Origin: Pseudomonas sp. UBA6562 | Lineage (GTDB): Bacteria; Pseudomonadota; Gammaproteobacteria; Pseudomonadales; Pseudomonadaceae | DNA length: 64,000 nucleotides | NCBI RefSeq assembly: GCF_002434265.1 | Contig: NZ_DJJS01000008.1 | Coordinates: forward strand, 186,001 to 250,000 | Direction of reading: 5' to 3' | In this document: positions 16,680 through 26,742 of the stretch, piece by piece | Layout of the letters: each line of letters begins with the position of its first letter | Position numbering within the stretch: the first letter of the stretch is position 1 | Made by a program: the position numbers and the translations under genes | The notes under the pieces: generated by a model | What the model was told of the DNA's origin: nothing | Database searches by the model: none | The model's input: the letters and a program-made list of their open reading frames with translations, nothing else

Positions 16680-19394
16680 ATGGCCACTATCCACGTAGAC
16701 GGCAAAGCGCTCGAAGTCAACGGTGCGGACAACCTGTTACAGGCTTGTCTGTCGCTTGGCCTCGACATCCCCTATTTCTGCTGGCATCCGGCGCTCGGTA
16801 GCGTCGGTGCCTGCCGGCAATGCGCGGTCAAGCAGTACACCGACGAGAACGACACCCGCGGTCGTATCGTCATGTCCTGCATGACCCCCGCCTCCGACGG
16901 CACCTGGATTTCCATCGAAGACGACGAATCCAAGGCGTTCCGCGCCAGCGTCGTCGAATGGCTGATGACCAACCACCCGCACGACTGCCCCGTGTGCGAG
17001 GAAGGCGGCCATTGCCACTTGCAGGACATGACCGTGATGACCGGTCACAACGAGCGCCGCTACCGCTTCACCAAGCGCACCCACCAGAACCAGGACCTCG
17101 GCCCGTTCATCGCCCACGAGATGAACCGCTGCATCGCCTGCTACCGTTGCGTGCGCTACTACAAGGACTACGCCGGCGGCACCGACCTGGGCGTGTACGG
17201 CGCCCACGACAACGTCTACTTCGGCCGGGTCGAAGACGGCGTGCTGGAAAGCGAGTTCTCCGGCAACCTGACCGAGGTCTGCCCGACCGGTGTGTTCACC
17301 GACAAGACCCACTCCGAGCGCTACAACCGCAAGTGGGACATGCAGTTCGCGCCCAGCATCTGCCATGGCTGCTCGAGCGGCTGCAACATCAGCCCCGGCG
17401 AGCGCTACGGCGAGCTGCGCCGCATCGAGAACCGCTTCAACGGCTCGGTGAACCAGTATTTCCTGTGCGACCGTGGCCGCTTCGGCTACGGCTACGTCAA
17501 CCGCAAGGACCGTCCACGCCAACCGCACCTGGCCGACGGCAGCAAGCTGTCGCTCGACGCGGCCCTCGACAAGGCCGCCGACCTGCTGCGCGGCCGCACC
17601 ATCGTCGGCATCGGCTCGCCGCGTGCCAGTTTGGAAAGCAACTACGGCCTGCGTGAGCTGGTGGGAGCCGAGTACTTCTACTCGGGTATCGAAGCCGCCG
17701 AGCTCGAGCGTGTGCGCCTGGTGCTCGACGTGCTGAACAACAGCCCGCTGCCTGTGCCGACCTTGCGCGACATCGAAGACCACGACGCTGTGTTCGTGCT
17801 TGGCGAAGACCTGACCCAGACCGCCGCCCGTGTGGCGCTGTCGGTGCGCCAGGCCACCAAGGGCAAGGCCGAGGCTATGGCCGAAGGCATGAAAGTGCAG
17901 CCGTGGCTCGACGCTGCGGTGAAGAACATCGGTCAGCACGCGCTGTACCCGCTGTTCATCGCCTCGCTGACCGACACCAAGCTGGACGACGTCGCCGAAG
18001 AGTGCGTACATGCCGCGCCCGTGGACCTGGCCCGCCTCGGCTTCGCCGTAGCCCACGCCATCGACCCGAGCGCGCCTGCCGTCGCCAACCTCGACGAAGA
18101 CGCCACGGCCCTGGCGCAGCGTATCGCCGACGCGCTGGTCGCCGCCCAGCGTCCGCTGGTCATCGCCGGCACCTCGCTGGCCGAACCTGCCCTGATCGAA
18201 GCCGCCGCCAACATCGCCAAGGCGCTTAAGCAGCGCGAGAAGAACGGCTCGCTGAGCCTGGTGGTGCCCGAGGCCAACAGCCTGGGCATGGCCATGTTCG
18301 GTGGCGACAGCGCCGATGCTGCGCTGGACGCTGTGATCAGCGGGCAGGCCGACGCCATCGTGGTGCTGGAAAACGACCTGTACGCCCGCCTGCCGGCCGC
18401 CAAGGTCGACGCCGCACTGGCCGCCGCCAAAGTGGTGATCGTCGCCGACCACAGCAAGACCCCGACCACCGATCGCGCACACCTGGTGCTGCCTGCCGCC
18501 TCCTTCGCCGAAGGCGACGGCACCCTGGTCAGCCTCGAAGGCCGCGCCCAGCGCTTCTTCCAGGTGTTCGACCCGCAGTACCTGGACAGCAGCATCAAGG
18601 TCCACGAAGGCTGGCGCTGGATGCATGCCCTGCGTGCCACCCTGCTGAACAAGCCCGTCGACTGGACGCAACTGGACCACGTCACCGAGGCGTGCGCACA
18701 GGTCAACCCGCAACTGGCCGGCATCGTCGCCGCCGCACCGAGCGCCGCGTTCCGCATCAAGGGCCTGAAACTGGCCCGCGAGCCGCTGCGCTACTCCGGC
18801 CGTACCGCCATGCGCGCCGACATCAGCGTGCATGAGCCACGCACGCCGCAGGACAAGGACACCGCCTTCGCCTTCTCCATGGAAGGCTATTCGGGTTCGG
18901 CCGAACCGCGCCAACAGGTGCCGTTCGCCTGGTCGCCGGGCTGGAACTCGCCGCAGGCCTGGAACAAGTTCCAGGACGAAGTCGGCGGCCACTTGCGCGC
19001 TGGCGACCCAGGCGTGCGCCTGATCGAATCCCAGGGCGACCGCCTGAGCTGGTTCAACGCTATTCCAGGCGCCTACAACCCAGCCCGCGGCACCTGGACG
19101 GCGGTGCCGCTGTTCCACCTGTTCGGCAGCGAAGAGAACTCCTCGCGCGCAGCCCCTGTGCAATCGCGCATCCCCGAAGCCTACGTGGCGCTGGCCAAGT
19201 CCGAAGCGGACCGCCTGGGCGTCAACGAAGGCGCCCTGCTCAGCCTGAGCGTGGGCGGTGTCGCGCTGCGCTTGCCGCTGCGCATCTATGAAGCGCTGGG
19301 CGCGGGCCTGGTCGCTCTGCCGAAAGGCCTGGCCGGCATTCCGCCGGCCATCTTCGGCGCCACCGTCGAAGGCCTGCAGGAGGCAGCACAATGA
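16680..19394 (+). CDS. nuoG: NADH-quinone oxidoreductase subunit G
   Basis: The largest peripheral-arm subunit, 904 residues. The N-terminus holds a ferredoxin-like [2Fe-2S] domain (PYFCWHPALGSVGACRQC), then the His-containing cluster region HDCPVCEEGGHCHLQD, then MNRCIACYRCVRYYKDY and EVCPTGVF. A molybdopterin oxidoreductase-like domain begins with ICHGCSSGCNIS and makes up the rest. It relays electrons from NuoF to NuoI. It overlaps nuoH by 4 bp. Confidence 0.97.
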   Translation: MATIHVDGKALEVNGADNLLQACLSLGLDIPYFCWHPALGSVGACRQCAVKQYTDENDTRGRIVMSCMTPASDGTWISIEDDESKAFRASVVEWLMTNHPHDCPVCEEGGHCHLQDMTVMTGHNERRYRFTKRTHQNQDLGPFIAHEMNRCIACYRCVRYYKDYAGGTDLGVYGAHDNVYFGRVEDGVLESEFSGNLTEVCPTGVFTDKTHSERYNRKWDMQFAPSICHGCSSGCNISPGERYGELRRIENRFNGSVNQYFLCDRGRFGYGYVNRKDRPRQPHLADGSKLSLDAALDKAADLLRGRTIVGIGSPRASLESNYGLRELVGAEYFYSGIEAAELERVRLVLDVLNNSPLPVPTLRDIEDHDAVFVLGEDLTQTAARVALSVRQATKGKAEAMAEGMKVQPWLDAAVKNIGQHALYPLFIASLTDTKLDDVAEECVHAAPVDLARLGFAVAHAIDPSAPAVANLDEDATALAQRIADALVAAQRPLVIAGTSLAEPALIEAAANIAKALKQREKNGSLSLVVPEANSLGMAMFGGDSADAALDAVISGQADAIVVLENDLYARLPAAKVDAALAAAKVVIVADHSKTPTTDRAHLVLPAASFAEGDGTLVSLEGRAQRFFQVFDPQYLDSSIKVHEGWRWMHALRATLLNKPVDWTQLDHVTEACAQVNPQLAGIVAAAPSAAFRIKGLKLAREPLRYSGRTAMRADISVHEPRTPQDKDTAFAFSMEGYSGSAEPRQQVPFAWSPGWNSPQAWNKFQDEVGGHLRAGDPGVRLIESQGDRLSWFNAIPGAYNPARGTWTAVPLFHLFGSEENSSRAAPVQSRIPEAYVALAKSEADRLGVNEGALLSLSVGGVALRLPLRIYEALGAGLVALPKGLAGIPPAIFGATVEGLQEAAQ

Positions 19395-20398
19395 GCTGGT
19401 TCACCCCCGAAGTGATCGAGGTGATCCTCACCGTCGTGCGCGCCATCGTGGTGCTGCTGGCCGTGGTGGTCTGCGGCGCGCTGCTCAGCTTCGTCGAGCG
19501 CCGTCTGCTGGGCTGGTGGCAGGACCGTTACGGTCCGAACCGTGTCGGCCCGTTCGGCATGTTCCAGATCGCTGCCGACATGCTGAAGATGTTCTTCAAG
19601 GAAGACTGGAACCCGCCCTTCGTCGACCGTTTCATCTTCACCCTGGCGCCGGTCGTGGCCATGAGCGCGCTGCTGATCGCCTTCGCGGTGATTCCGATCA
19701 CCCCGGTATGGGGCGTGGCGGACCTGAACATCGGCCTGCTGTTCTTCTTCGCCATGGCGGGGCTGTCGGTGTACGCCGTGCTCTTCGCCGGCTGGTCGTC
19801 GAACAACAAGTACGCCCTGCTCGGCAGCCTGCGGGCCTCGGCGCAGACCGTATCGTACGAGGTGTTCCTGGGCCTGGCGCTGATGGGCGTGGTGGTGCAG
19901 GTGGGCTCGTTCAACATGCGCGACATCGTCGAGTACCAGGCGCAGAACCTGTGGTTCATCATTCCGCAGTTCTTCGGCTTCTGTACCTTCTTCATCGCCG
20001 GCGTTGCCGTGACGCACCGTCACCCGTTCGACCAACCCGAAGCCGAGCAGGAACTGGCCGACGGCTACCACATCGAATATGCCGGCATGAAATGGGGCAT
20101 GTTCTTCGTCGGCGAGTACATCGGCATCATCCTGGTGTCGGCGCTGCTGGTGACGCTGTTCTTCGGCGGCTGGCACGGTCCGTTCGATTTGCTGCCGCAA
20201 GTGCCGTTCCTGTGGTTCGCGCTCAAGACCGCGTTCTTCATCATGCTGTTCATACTGCTGCGCGCCTCGATTCCGCGCCCACGCTATGACCAGGTGATGG
20301 ATTTCAGCTGGAAATTCTGCCTGCCGCTGACCCTGATCAATTTGCTGGTGACCGCTGCGATCGTGCTTTACAACACGCCAGCCGTCGCGGCCCAGTGA
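19391..20398 (+). CDS. nuoH: NADH-quinone oxidoreductase subunit H
   Basis: A 335-residue membrane subunit with about eight hydrophobic segments; it anchors the peripheral arm and forms the quinone channel. The conserved blocks ERRLLGWWQDRYGPNRVGPFG and GSLRASAQTVSYEV are present. Translation is coupled to nuoG by an ATGA overlap. Confidence 0.97.
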   Translation: MSWFTPEVIEVILTVVRAIVVLLAVVVCGALLSFVERRLLGWWQDRYGPNRVGPFGMFQIAADMLKMFFKEDWNPPFVDRFIFTLAPVVAMSALLIAFAVIPITPVWGVADLNIGLLFFFAMAGLSVYAVLFAGWSSNNKYALLGSLRASAQTVSYEVFLGLALMGVVVQVGSFNMRDIVEYQAQNLWFIIPQFFGFCTFFIAGVAVTHRHPFDQPEAEQELADGYHIEYAGMKWGMFFVGEYIGIILVSALLVTLFFGGWHGPFDLLPQVPFLWFALKTAFFIMLFILLRASIPRPRYDQVMDFSWKFCLPLTLINLLVTAAIVLYNTPAVAAQ

Positions 20399-20409
20399 GG
20401 ATTTGACCC

Positions 20410-20958
20410 ATGTTCAAATATATCGGCCACATCGTGAAAGGCACCGGCACCCAGTTGCGCAGCCTGGCGATGGTGTTCTCCCACGGGTTTCGCAAGCGCG
20501 ACACCCTGCAATACCCCGAAGAAGCCGTGTACCTGCCGCCGCGCTACCGCGGCCGCATCGTACTCACCCGCGATCCGGACGGTGAAGAGCGTTGCGTTGC
20601 CTGCAACCTGTGCGCCGTGGCCTGCCCGGTCGGCTGCATCTCGCTGCAGAAGGCCGAGACCGACGACGGCCGCTGGTACCCCGAGTTCTTCCGCATCAAC
20701 TTCTCACGCTGCATCTTCTGCGGCCTGTGCGAGGAAGCGTGCCCGACCACTGCGATCCAGCTGACCCCGGATTTCGAGATGGCCGAGTTCAAACGTCAGG
20801 ACCTGGTCTACGAAAAGGAAGATCTGCTGATCTCCGGCCCCGGCAAGAACCCTGACTACAACTTCTACCGTGTTGCCGGGATGGCGATCGCAGGCAAACC
20901 GAAAGGCGCCGCGCAGAACGAAGCCGAGCCGATCAACGTGAAGAGCTTGCTCCCATAA
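20410..20958 (+). CDS. nuoI: NADH-quinone oxidoreductase subunit I
   Basis: A 182-residue ferredoxin-type subunit with two [4Fe-4S] motifs, CVACNLCAVACPVGC and CIFCGLCEEACPT, passing electrons from NuoG to NuoB. It starts 11 bases after nuoH. Confidence 0.97.
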   Translation: MFKYIGHIVKGTGTQLRSLAMVFSHGFRKRDTLQYPEEAVYLPPRYRGRIVLTRDPDGEERCVACNLCAVACPVGCISLQKAETDDGRWYPEFFRINFSRCIFCGLCEEACPTTAIQLTPDFEMAEFKRQDLVYEKEDLLISGPGKNPDYNFYRVAGMAIAGKPKGAAQNEAEPINVKSLLP

Positions 20959-20968
20959 GGACAGAAAG

Positions 20969-21469
20969 ATGGAATTCGCGTTCTACTTCGCATCCGGGAT
21001 CGCCGTGGTCTCCACCCTTCGGGTGGTGACCGGGACCAACCCCGTGCATGCGCTGCTGTACCTGATCATCTCGCTGATCTCCGTGGCGATGATCTTCTTC
21101 TCCCTGGGTGCGCCGTTCGCCGGCGCCCTGGAGGTGATCGCCTACGCCGGCGCCATCATGGTGCTGTTCGTCTTCGTGGTGATGATGCTCAACCTCGGGC
21201 CGGCCTCGGTCGCCCAGGAGCGCGGTTGGCTCACCCCAGGCATCTGGGCAGGGCCCGTGCTGCTGGGCGCGCTGCTGTTGATCGAGCTGCTCTACGTGCT
21301 GTTCGCCGCGCCAAGCGGTGCCGGCATCAGTGGCGTCACGGTAGACGCCAAAGCCGTGGGCGTGAGCCTGTTCGGCCCTTACCTGCTGGTGGTCGAGCTG
21401 GCCTCGATGCTGCTGCTAGCTGCGGCGGTCACCGCCTTCCACCTGGGCCGCAACGAGGCGAAGGAGTAA
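20969..21469 (+). CDS. nuoJ: NADH-quinone oxidoreductase subunit J
   Basis: A 166-residue membrane subunit with five hydrophobic segments. The block EVIAYAGAIMVLFVFVVMML is the conserved third helix involved in coupling quinone reduction to proton movement. It is spaced 10 bp from nuoI and 3 bp from nuoK. Confidence 0.96.
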   Translation: MEFAFYFASGIAVVSTLRVVTGTNPVHALLYLIISLISVAMIFFSLGAPFAGALEVIAYAGAIMVLFVFVVMMLNLGPASVAQERGWLTPGIWAGPVLLGALLLIELLYVLFAAPSGAGISGVTVDAKAVGVSLFGPYLLVVELASMLLLAAAVTAFHLGRNEAKE

Positions 21470-21472
21470 ATC

Positions 21473-21781
21473 ATGGGTGCTATCCCTCTCGAGCACGGCC
21501 TGGCGGTCGCCGGCGTGCTGTTCTGTCTAGGACTGGTCGGCCTCATGGTCCGGCGCAACATTCTCTTCGTGCTCATGAGCCTGGAAGTCATGATGAACGC
21601 GTCTGCCCTGGCGTTCATCGTCGCCGGGGCCCGTTGGGTACAGCCCGACGGCCAGATCATGTTCATCCTGGTGATCAGCCTGGCAGCGGCCGAGGCCAGC
21701 ATCGGCCTGGCCATCCTGCTGCAGCTGTATCGCCGCTTCCACACCCTCGACATCGATGCTGCCAGTGAGATGCGCGGATGA
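21473..21781 (+). CDS. nuoK: NADH-quinone oxidoreductase subunit K
   Basis: A 102-residue, three-helix membrane subunit (MrpC-like) with buried glutamates in LMSLEVMMNA and AAAEASIGLA, expected for the proton path. Its stop overlaps the nuoL start by 4 bp. Confidence 0.96.
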   Translation: MGAIPLEHGLAVAGVLFCLGLVGLMVRRNILFVLMSLEVMMNASALAFIVAGARWVQPDGQIMFILVISLAAAEASIGLAILLQLYRRFHTLDIDAASEMRG

Positions 21782-23631
21782 ACCTTCTCTTCCTGACTTT
21801 CGTCTTTCCCCTGATCGGCTTCCTGCTGCTGTCGTTCTCCCGCGGGCGGTTCTCCGAGAACCTGTCGGCGCTGATCGGCGTCGGCTCGGTCGGTCTCTCG
21901 GCGGCCGTGGCCGCTTACGTGATCTGGCAGTTCAACGTCGCCCCGCCCGAAGGCGGCGCGTACAGCCAACTGCTGTGGCAGTGGATGTCGGTGGACGGCT
22001 TCGCGCCGAACTTCACCCTGTACCTGGATGGCCTATCGGTCACCATGCTGGGGGTGGTCACCGGCGTTGGCTTCCTGATCCACCTGTTCGCGTCCTGGTA
22101 CATGCGTGGCGACACCGGCTACTCGCGGTTCTTCTCCTACACCAACCTGTTCATCGCCAGCATGCTGTTCCTGATCCTGGGCGACAACCTGCTGTTCATC
22201 TACTTCGGTTGGGAAGGCGTGGGCCTCTGCTCGTATCTGTTGATCGGTTTCTATTACAGCAACCGCAACAACGGTAACGCCGCGCTCAAAGCGTTCATCG
22301 TCACCCGCATCGGCGACGTGTTCATGGCCATCGGCCTGTTCATTCTGTTCGCCCAGCTGGGCACCTTGGACGTGCAGGAACTGCTGGTGCTGGCACCGCA
22401 GAAATTCCAGGCCGGCGACACCTGGATGGTGCTTGCCACACTGATGCTGCTGGGCGGTGCGGTCGGCAAGTCCGCGCAGTTGCCGCTGCAGACCTGGTTG
22501 GCCGACGCCATGGCCGGTCCGACGCCTGTCTCGGCACTGATCCACGCCGCGACCATGGTCACGGCCGGCGTCTACCTGATCGCCCGTACCAACGGCCTGT
22601 TCCTGCTGGCCCCGGACATCCTCCACCTGGTAGGCGTGGTCGGCGGCGTGACCTTGGTGCTGGCCGGCTTCGCCGCGTTGGTGCAGACCGACATCAAGCG
22701 TATCCTCGCCTACTCGACCATGAGCCAGATCGGCTACATGTTCCTGGCCCTGGGCGTCGGCGCCTGGCAGGCGGCGATCTTCCACCTGATGACCCACGCC
22801 TTCTTCAAAGCCTTGCTGTTCCTCGCCTCGGGTTCGGTGATCAACGCCTGCCACCACGAACAGAACATCTTCAAGATGGGCGGCCTGTGGAAGAAGCTGC
22901 CGCTGGCCTACGCCAGCTTCCTGGTCGGCGGCGCGGCCCTGGCGGCTTTGCCCATCATTACCGTGGGCTTCTATTCCAAGGACGAAATCCTCTGGGAAGC
23001 CTTCGCCAGCGGCAACGCCAACCTGCTGTATGCAGGTCTGGTGGGCGCCTTCATGACCTCGCTGTACACCTTCCGCCTGATCTTCATCGCCTTCCACGGC
23101 GAAGCCAAGACCGAAGCCCATGCCGGCCATGGCCTGGCCCACGGCCTGCCGCTGTGCGTGCTGATCGTGCTGTCGACCTTCATCGGTGCCTGGATCCATC
23201 CGCCGCTGGCCGGTGTGCTGCCGCAAAGCGCCGGTCACGAAGGTGGCGAAGCCCAGCACAGCCTGGAAATCGCCTCCGGTGCCATCGCGATTGCCGGCAT
23301 CTTGCTGGCAGCCATGCTTTTCCTCGGCAAGCGCCGCTTGGTCACCGCCGTGGCCAACAGCGGCATCGGGCGATTCCTCTCGGCCTGGTGGTATGCCGCC
23401 TGGGGCTTCGATTGGCTGTACGACAAGCTGTTCGTCAAACCGTACCTGTGGATCAGCCACGTCCTGCGCAAGGACCCGGTCGACCGCACCATCGGTCTGG
23501 TCCCGCGCCTGGCGCGTGGCGGACACGTGGCCATGAGCAAGACCGAGACCGGCCAGCTGCGCTGGTACACCGCCTCCATCGCCGTGGGCGCCGTCTTAGT
23601 GCTTGGCGCTATCCTGGTGGCGGCGGTATGA
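21778..23631 (+). CDS. nuoL: NADH-quinone oxidoreductase subunit L
   Basis: The distal antiporter-like proton-pumping subunit, 617 residues with many hydrophobic segments. Conserved blocks include YFGWEGVGLCSYLLIGFYY, PLQTWLADAMAGPTPVSALIHAATMVTAGVY and the discontinuous-helix region. The C-terminal segment carries the long lateral helix typical of NuoL. Confidence 0.97.
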   Translation: MNLLFLTFVFPLIGFLLLSFSRGRFSENLSALIGVGSVGLSAAVAAYVIWQFNVAPPEGGAYSQLLWQWMSVDGFAPNFTLYLDGLSVTMLGVVTGVGFLIHLFASWYMRGDTGYSRFFSYTNLFIASMLFLILGDNLLFIYFGWEGVGLCSYLLIGFYYSNRNNGNAALKAFIVTRIGDVFMAIGLFILFAQLGTLDVQELLVLAPQKFQAGDTWMVLATLMLLGGAVGKSAQLPLQTWLADAMAGPTPVSALIHAATMVTAGVYLIARTNGLFLLAPDILHLVGVVGGVTLVLAGFAALVQTDIKRILAYSTMSQIGYMFLALGVGAWQAAIFHLMTHAFFKALLFLASGSVINACHHEQNIFKMGGLWKKLPLAYASFLVGGAALAALPIITVGFYSKDEILWEAFASGNANLLYAGLVGAFMTSLYTFRLIFIAFHGEAKTEAHAGHGLAHGLPLCVLIVLSTFIGAWIHPPLAGVLPQSAGHEGGEAQHSLEIASGAIAIAGILLAAMLFLGKRRLVTAVANSGIGRFLSAWWYAAWGFDWLYDKLFVKPYLWISHVLRKDPVDRTIGLVPRLARGGHVAMSKTETGQLRWYTASIAVGAVLVLGAILVAAV

Positions 23632-23680
23632 CCCTGAATCTTGCGAACCTTGCGACTCTGCGAAAGGAAACGAACCCGTC

Positions 23681-25213
23681 ATGATTCTGCCTTGGCTGAT
23701 CCTGATCCCCTTCATCGGCGGCCTCCTGTGCTGGCTGGCTGAGCGCTTCGGCGCCACCCTGCCGCGCTGGATCGCGCTGTTGACCATGTCCCTGCTGCTC
23801 GGCATCGGCCTGTGGCTGTGGGCCCACGGCGACTACACGCTCGCCCCCGCTCCTGGCGCGGAGCCGGCCTGGGCCATGGAATTCAAAGTCCAGTGGATCC
23901 AGCGCTTCGGCATCAGCGTGCACCTGGCGCTCGATGGCCTGTCGCTGCTGATGATCCTGCTGACCGGCCTGCTCGGCCTGCTGTCGGTGCTGTGTTCTTG
24001 GAAAGAGATCCAGGCCCACGTCGGCTTCTTCCACCTCAACCTGATGTGGATCCTGGGCGGCGTGGTCGGGGTGTTCCTGGCCCTGGACCTGTTCCTGTTC
24101 TTCTTCTTCTGGGAAATGATGCTGGTGCCGATGTACTTCCTCATCGCGCTCTGGGGTCACAGCTCGGCGGACGGCAAGAAGACCCGTATCTACGCGGCGA
24201 CCAAGTTCTTCATCTTCACCCAGGCCAGCGGCCTGATCATGCTGGTGGCGATCCTGGGCCTGGTGCTGTTCAACTACAACACCACGGGCGTGCTGACCTT
24301 CAACTACAGCGACCTGCTCAAGGCCGAGCTGCCGTCTGGCGTCGAATACCTGCTGATGCTGGGCTTCTTTATCGCCTTCGCCGTGAAGCTGCCGGTGGTG
24401 CCGTTCCACTCCTGGCTGCCCGACGCCCACGCCCAGGCGCCGACCGCAGGTTCCGTGGACCTGGCCGGCATCCTGCTCAAGACCGCGGCCTACGGCCTGC
24501 TGCGCTTCGCCCTGCCGCTGTTCCCCAACGCTTCGGCCGAGTTCGCGCCGATCGCCATGACCCTCGGCCTGATCGGCATCTTCTACGGGGCCTTCCTGGC
24601 CTTCGCGCAGACCGACATCAAGCGCCTGATCGCCTTCTCCAGCGTCTCGCACATGGGCTTCGTGCTGATCGGCATCTACTCGGGCAGCCAGCAGGCGCTG
24701 CAAGGCGCGGTGATCCAGATGCTCGCCCACGGCCTGTCGGCGGCGGCGCTGTTCATCCTGTCCGGCCAGCTGTACGAGCGCCTGCACACCCGCGACATGC
24801 GCCAGATGGGCGGCCTATGGCACCGCATCGCCTACCTGCCGGCCATCAGCCTGTTCTTCGCCGCGGCCTCCCTTGGCCTGCCGGGCACGGGCAACTTCGT
24901 CGGCGAGTTCCTGATCCTGATCGGCAGCTTTGCCCACGTGCCCTGGATCACCGTGATCGCTACCACGGGCCTGGTGTTCGGTTCGGTGTACTCGCTGATC
25001 ATGATCCACCGCGCCTACTTCGGGCCGTCCAAGGGCGACACCGTGCTGGCCGGCATGGATGGCCGCGAGCTGACCATGGTGCTGGGCCTGGCGGTCCTGC
25101 TGATCGTGCTTGGCGTGTATCCGCAGCCGTTCCTCGACACTTCTGCCGCCACCATGAGCGGTGTGCAGCAGTGGCTCGGTTCCGCTTTCACTCAACTCGC
25201 TTCGGCCCGGTAA
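23681..25213 (+). CDS. nuoM: NADH-quinone oxidoreductase subunit M
   Basis: An antiporter-like proton-pumping subunit. The ATG at 23681 (MILPWLILIPFIGG) gives 510 residues; the frame is open further upstream but only over the end of nuoL. Blocks seen include FFFWEMMLVPMYFLIALWG and LPVVPFHSWLPDAHAQAPTAGSV. It is spaced 49 bp from nuoL and 7 bp from nuoN. Confidence 0.97.
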   Translation: MILPWLILIPFIGGLLCWLAERFGATLPRWIALLTMSLLLGIGLWLWAHGDYTLAPAPGAEPAWAMEFKVQWIQRFGISVHLALDGLSLLMILLTGLLGLLSVLCSWKEIQAHVGFFHLNLMWILGGVVGVFLALDLFLFFFFWEMMLVPMYFLIALWGHSSADGKKTRIYAATKFFIFTQASGLIMLVAILGLVLFNYNTTGVLTFNYSDLLKAELPSGVEYLLMLGFFIAFAVKLPVVPFHSWLPDAHAQAPTAGSVDLAGILLKTAAYGLLRFALPLFPNASAEFAPIAMTLGLIGIFYGAFLAFAQTDIKRLIAFSSVSHMGFVLIGIYSGSQQALQGAVIQMLAHGLSAAALFILSGQLYERLHTRDMRQMGGLWHRIAYLPAISLFFAAASLGLPGTGNFVGEFLILIGSFAHVPWITVIATTGLVFGSVYSLIMIHRAYFGPSKGDTVLAGMDGRELTMVLGLAVLLIVLGVYPQPFLDTSAATMSGVQQWLGSAFTQLASAR

Positions 25214-25220
25214 GAGCGTT

Positions 25221-26690
25221 ATGGAATTCACCACTCAACACTTCATCGCACTGGCGCCGATGCTGATCACCACCATCACCACCGTCGTGGTGATGCTGGC
25301 GATCGCCTGGAAGCGCAACCATTCACAAACCTTCCTGTTGTCCACCATTGGTCTGAACCTGGCGTTGCTGTCGATCATTCCGGCCATGAAGGTCGCGCCC
25401 CTGGCGGTGACCGGCCTGATCACCATCGACCACTTCGCCTGCCTGTACATGGCCTTGATGCTGGTGGCGACCCTGGCATGCGTGACGCTTGCGCATGCCT
25501 ACCTGGGCGAAGGCGCAACCGGCTACCCCGGCAACCGCGAAGAGCTGTACCTGCTGCTGCTGATGTCGGCCCTGGGCGGCCTGGTGCTGGTCAGCGCCAA
25601 CCACCTGGCCGGGCTGTTCATCGGCCTGGAGCTGCTGTCGGTGCCGGTCTACGGTCTGGTGGCCTACGCCTTCTTCAACAAGCGTTCGCTGGAAGCGGGC
25701 ATCAAGTACATGGTGCTGTCGGCGGCAGGCTCGGCGTTCCTGCTGTTCGGCATGGCGCTGCTGTATGCCGATGCCGGCAGCCTGAGCTTCGACGGGATTG
25801 GCAAGGCCCTGGCAAGCACCGGCATGCCGAGCCTGCTCGCGCAACTGGGCCTGGGCATGATGCTGGTAGGGCTGGCCTTCAAGCTGTCGCTGGTGCCCTT
25901 CCACCTCTGGACCCCGGACGTCTACGAAGGCGCTCCCGCGCCGGTGGCGGCCTTCCTGGCGACGGCCAGTAAAGTGGCGGTGTTCGCCGTGGTGGTACGG
26001 CTGTTCATGCTGTCGCCAGCTGCCAGCAGCGGCGTGTTGAGCACCGTGCTGGCCGTGATCGCGGTCGCTTCGATCCTGGTCGGCAACCTGCTGGCCCTGA
26101 CCCAGAGCAACCTCAAGCGCCTGCTCGGTTACTCGTCGATCGCCCACTTCGGCTATCTGCTGATCGCCCTGGTGGCGAGCAAGGGCCTGGCCGTGGAAGC
26201 GATGGGCGTGTACCTGGTCACCTATGTGATCACCAGCCTGGGTGCGTTCGGCGTGATCACGCTGATGTCCTCGCCCTACGCCGGCCGCGATGCCGACGCG
26301 CTGTACGAGTACCGCGGCCTGTTCTGGCGCCGGCCGTACCTGACTGCCGTGCTGACCGTGATGATGCTGTCGCTGGCCGGCATTCCCCTCACCGCGGGCT
26401 TCATCGGCAAGTTCTACATCATCGCCACCGGCGTGCAGTCGCAACTGTGGTGGTTGACCGGCGCCCTGGTGGTCGGTAGCGCCATCGGCGTGTACTACTA
26501 CCTGCGGGTAATGGTGACCCTGTACTTGGCCGAACCCAACCTGCGTCGCCACGATGCGCCGCTCAAGTGGGAACAGCGCACCGGTGGCGTGATGCTGCTG
26601 GCCATCGCCATTCTGGCCTTCGTACTGGGCGTCTACCCGCAGCCGCTGCTGGACCTCGTCCAGCAGGCCGGGCTGCCGTTGCTGGGCTGA
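25221..26690 (+). CDS. nuoN: NADH-quinone oxidoreductase subunit N
   Basis: The last gene of the operon, encoding a 489-residue antiporter-like membrane subunit next to NuoK. Blocks include GLELLSVPVYGLVAY, FKLSLVPFHLWTPDVYEGAPAPV and LGYSSIAHFGYLLIAL. The ATG at 25221 is used; an upstream extension would overlap nuoM. A strong terminator follows at 26713-26739. Confidence 0.97.
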   Translation: MEFTTQHFIALAPMLITTITTVVVMLAIAWKRNHSQTFLLSTIGLNLALLSIIPAMKVAPLAVTGLITIDHFACLYMALMLVATLACVTLAHAYLGEGATGYPGNREELYLLLLMSALGGLVLVSANHLAGLFIGLELLSVPVYGLVAYAFFNKRSLEAGIKYMVLSAAGSAFLLFGMALLYADAGSLSFDGIGKALASTGMPSLLAQLGLGMMLVGLAFKLSLVPFHLWTPDVYEGAPAPVAAFLATASKVAVFAVVVRLFMLSPAASSGVLSTVLAVIAVASILVGNLLALTQSNLKRLLGYSSIAHFGYLLIALVASKGLAVEAMGVYLVTYVITSLGAFGVITLMSSPYAGRDADALYEYRGLFWRRPYLTAVLTVMMLSLAGIPLTAGFIGKFYIIATGVQSQLWWLTGALVVGSAIGVYYYLRVMVTLYLAEPNLRRHDAPLKWEQRTGGVMLLAIAILAFVLGVYPQPLLDLVQQAGLPLLG

Positions 26691-26712
26691 GTATCTGACG
26701 CACTACGCAAAA

Positions 26713-26739
26713 CACCCCGCCTCGGCGGGGTTTTTTTTG
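26713..26739 (+). terminator. Intrinsic terminator of the nuo operon
   Basis: A perfect 7-bp GC stem (CCCCGCC / GGCGGGG) with a 2-nt minimal loop is followed by eight T residues, 25 bases after the nuoN stop. Confidence 0.93.
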
Positions 26740-26742
26740 CCT

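Noticed and set aside
16737..19391. Long minus-strand open frame opposite nuoG
   Set aside because: Shadow of nuoG with low-complexity composition and no ribosome binding site. The same applies to frames opposite nuoL (22033-23526), acnB (46251-48659), mfd (58028-59908) and the helicase gene (61588-63981).
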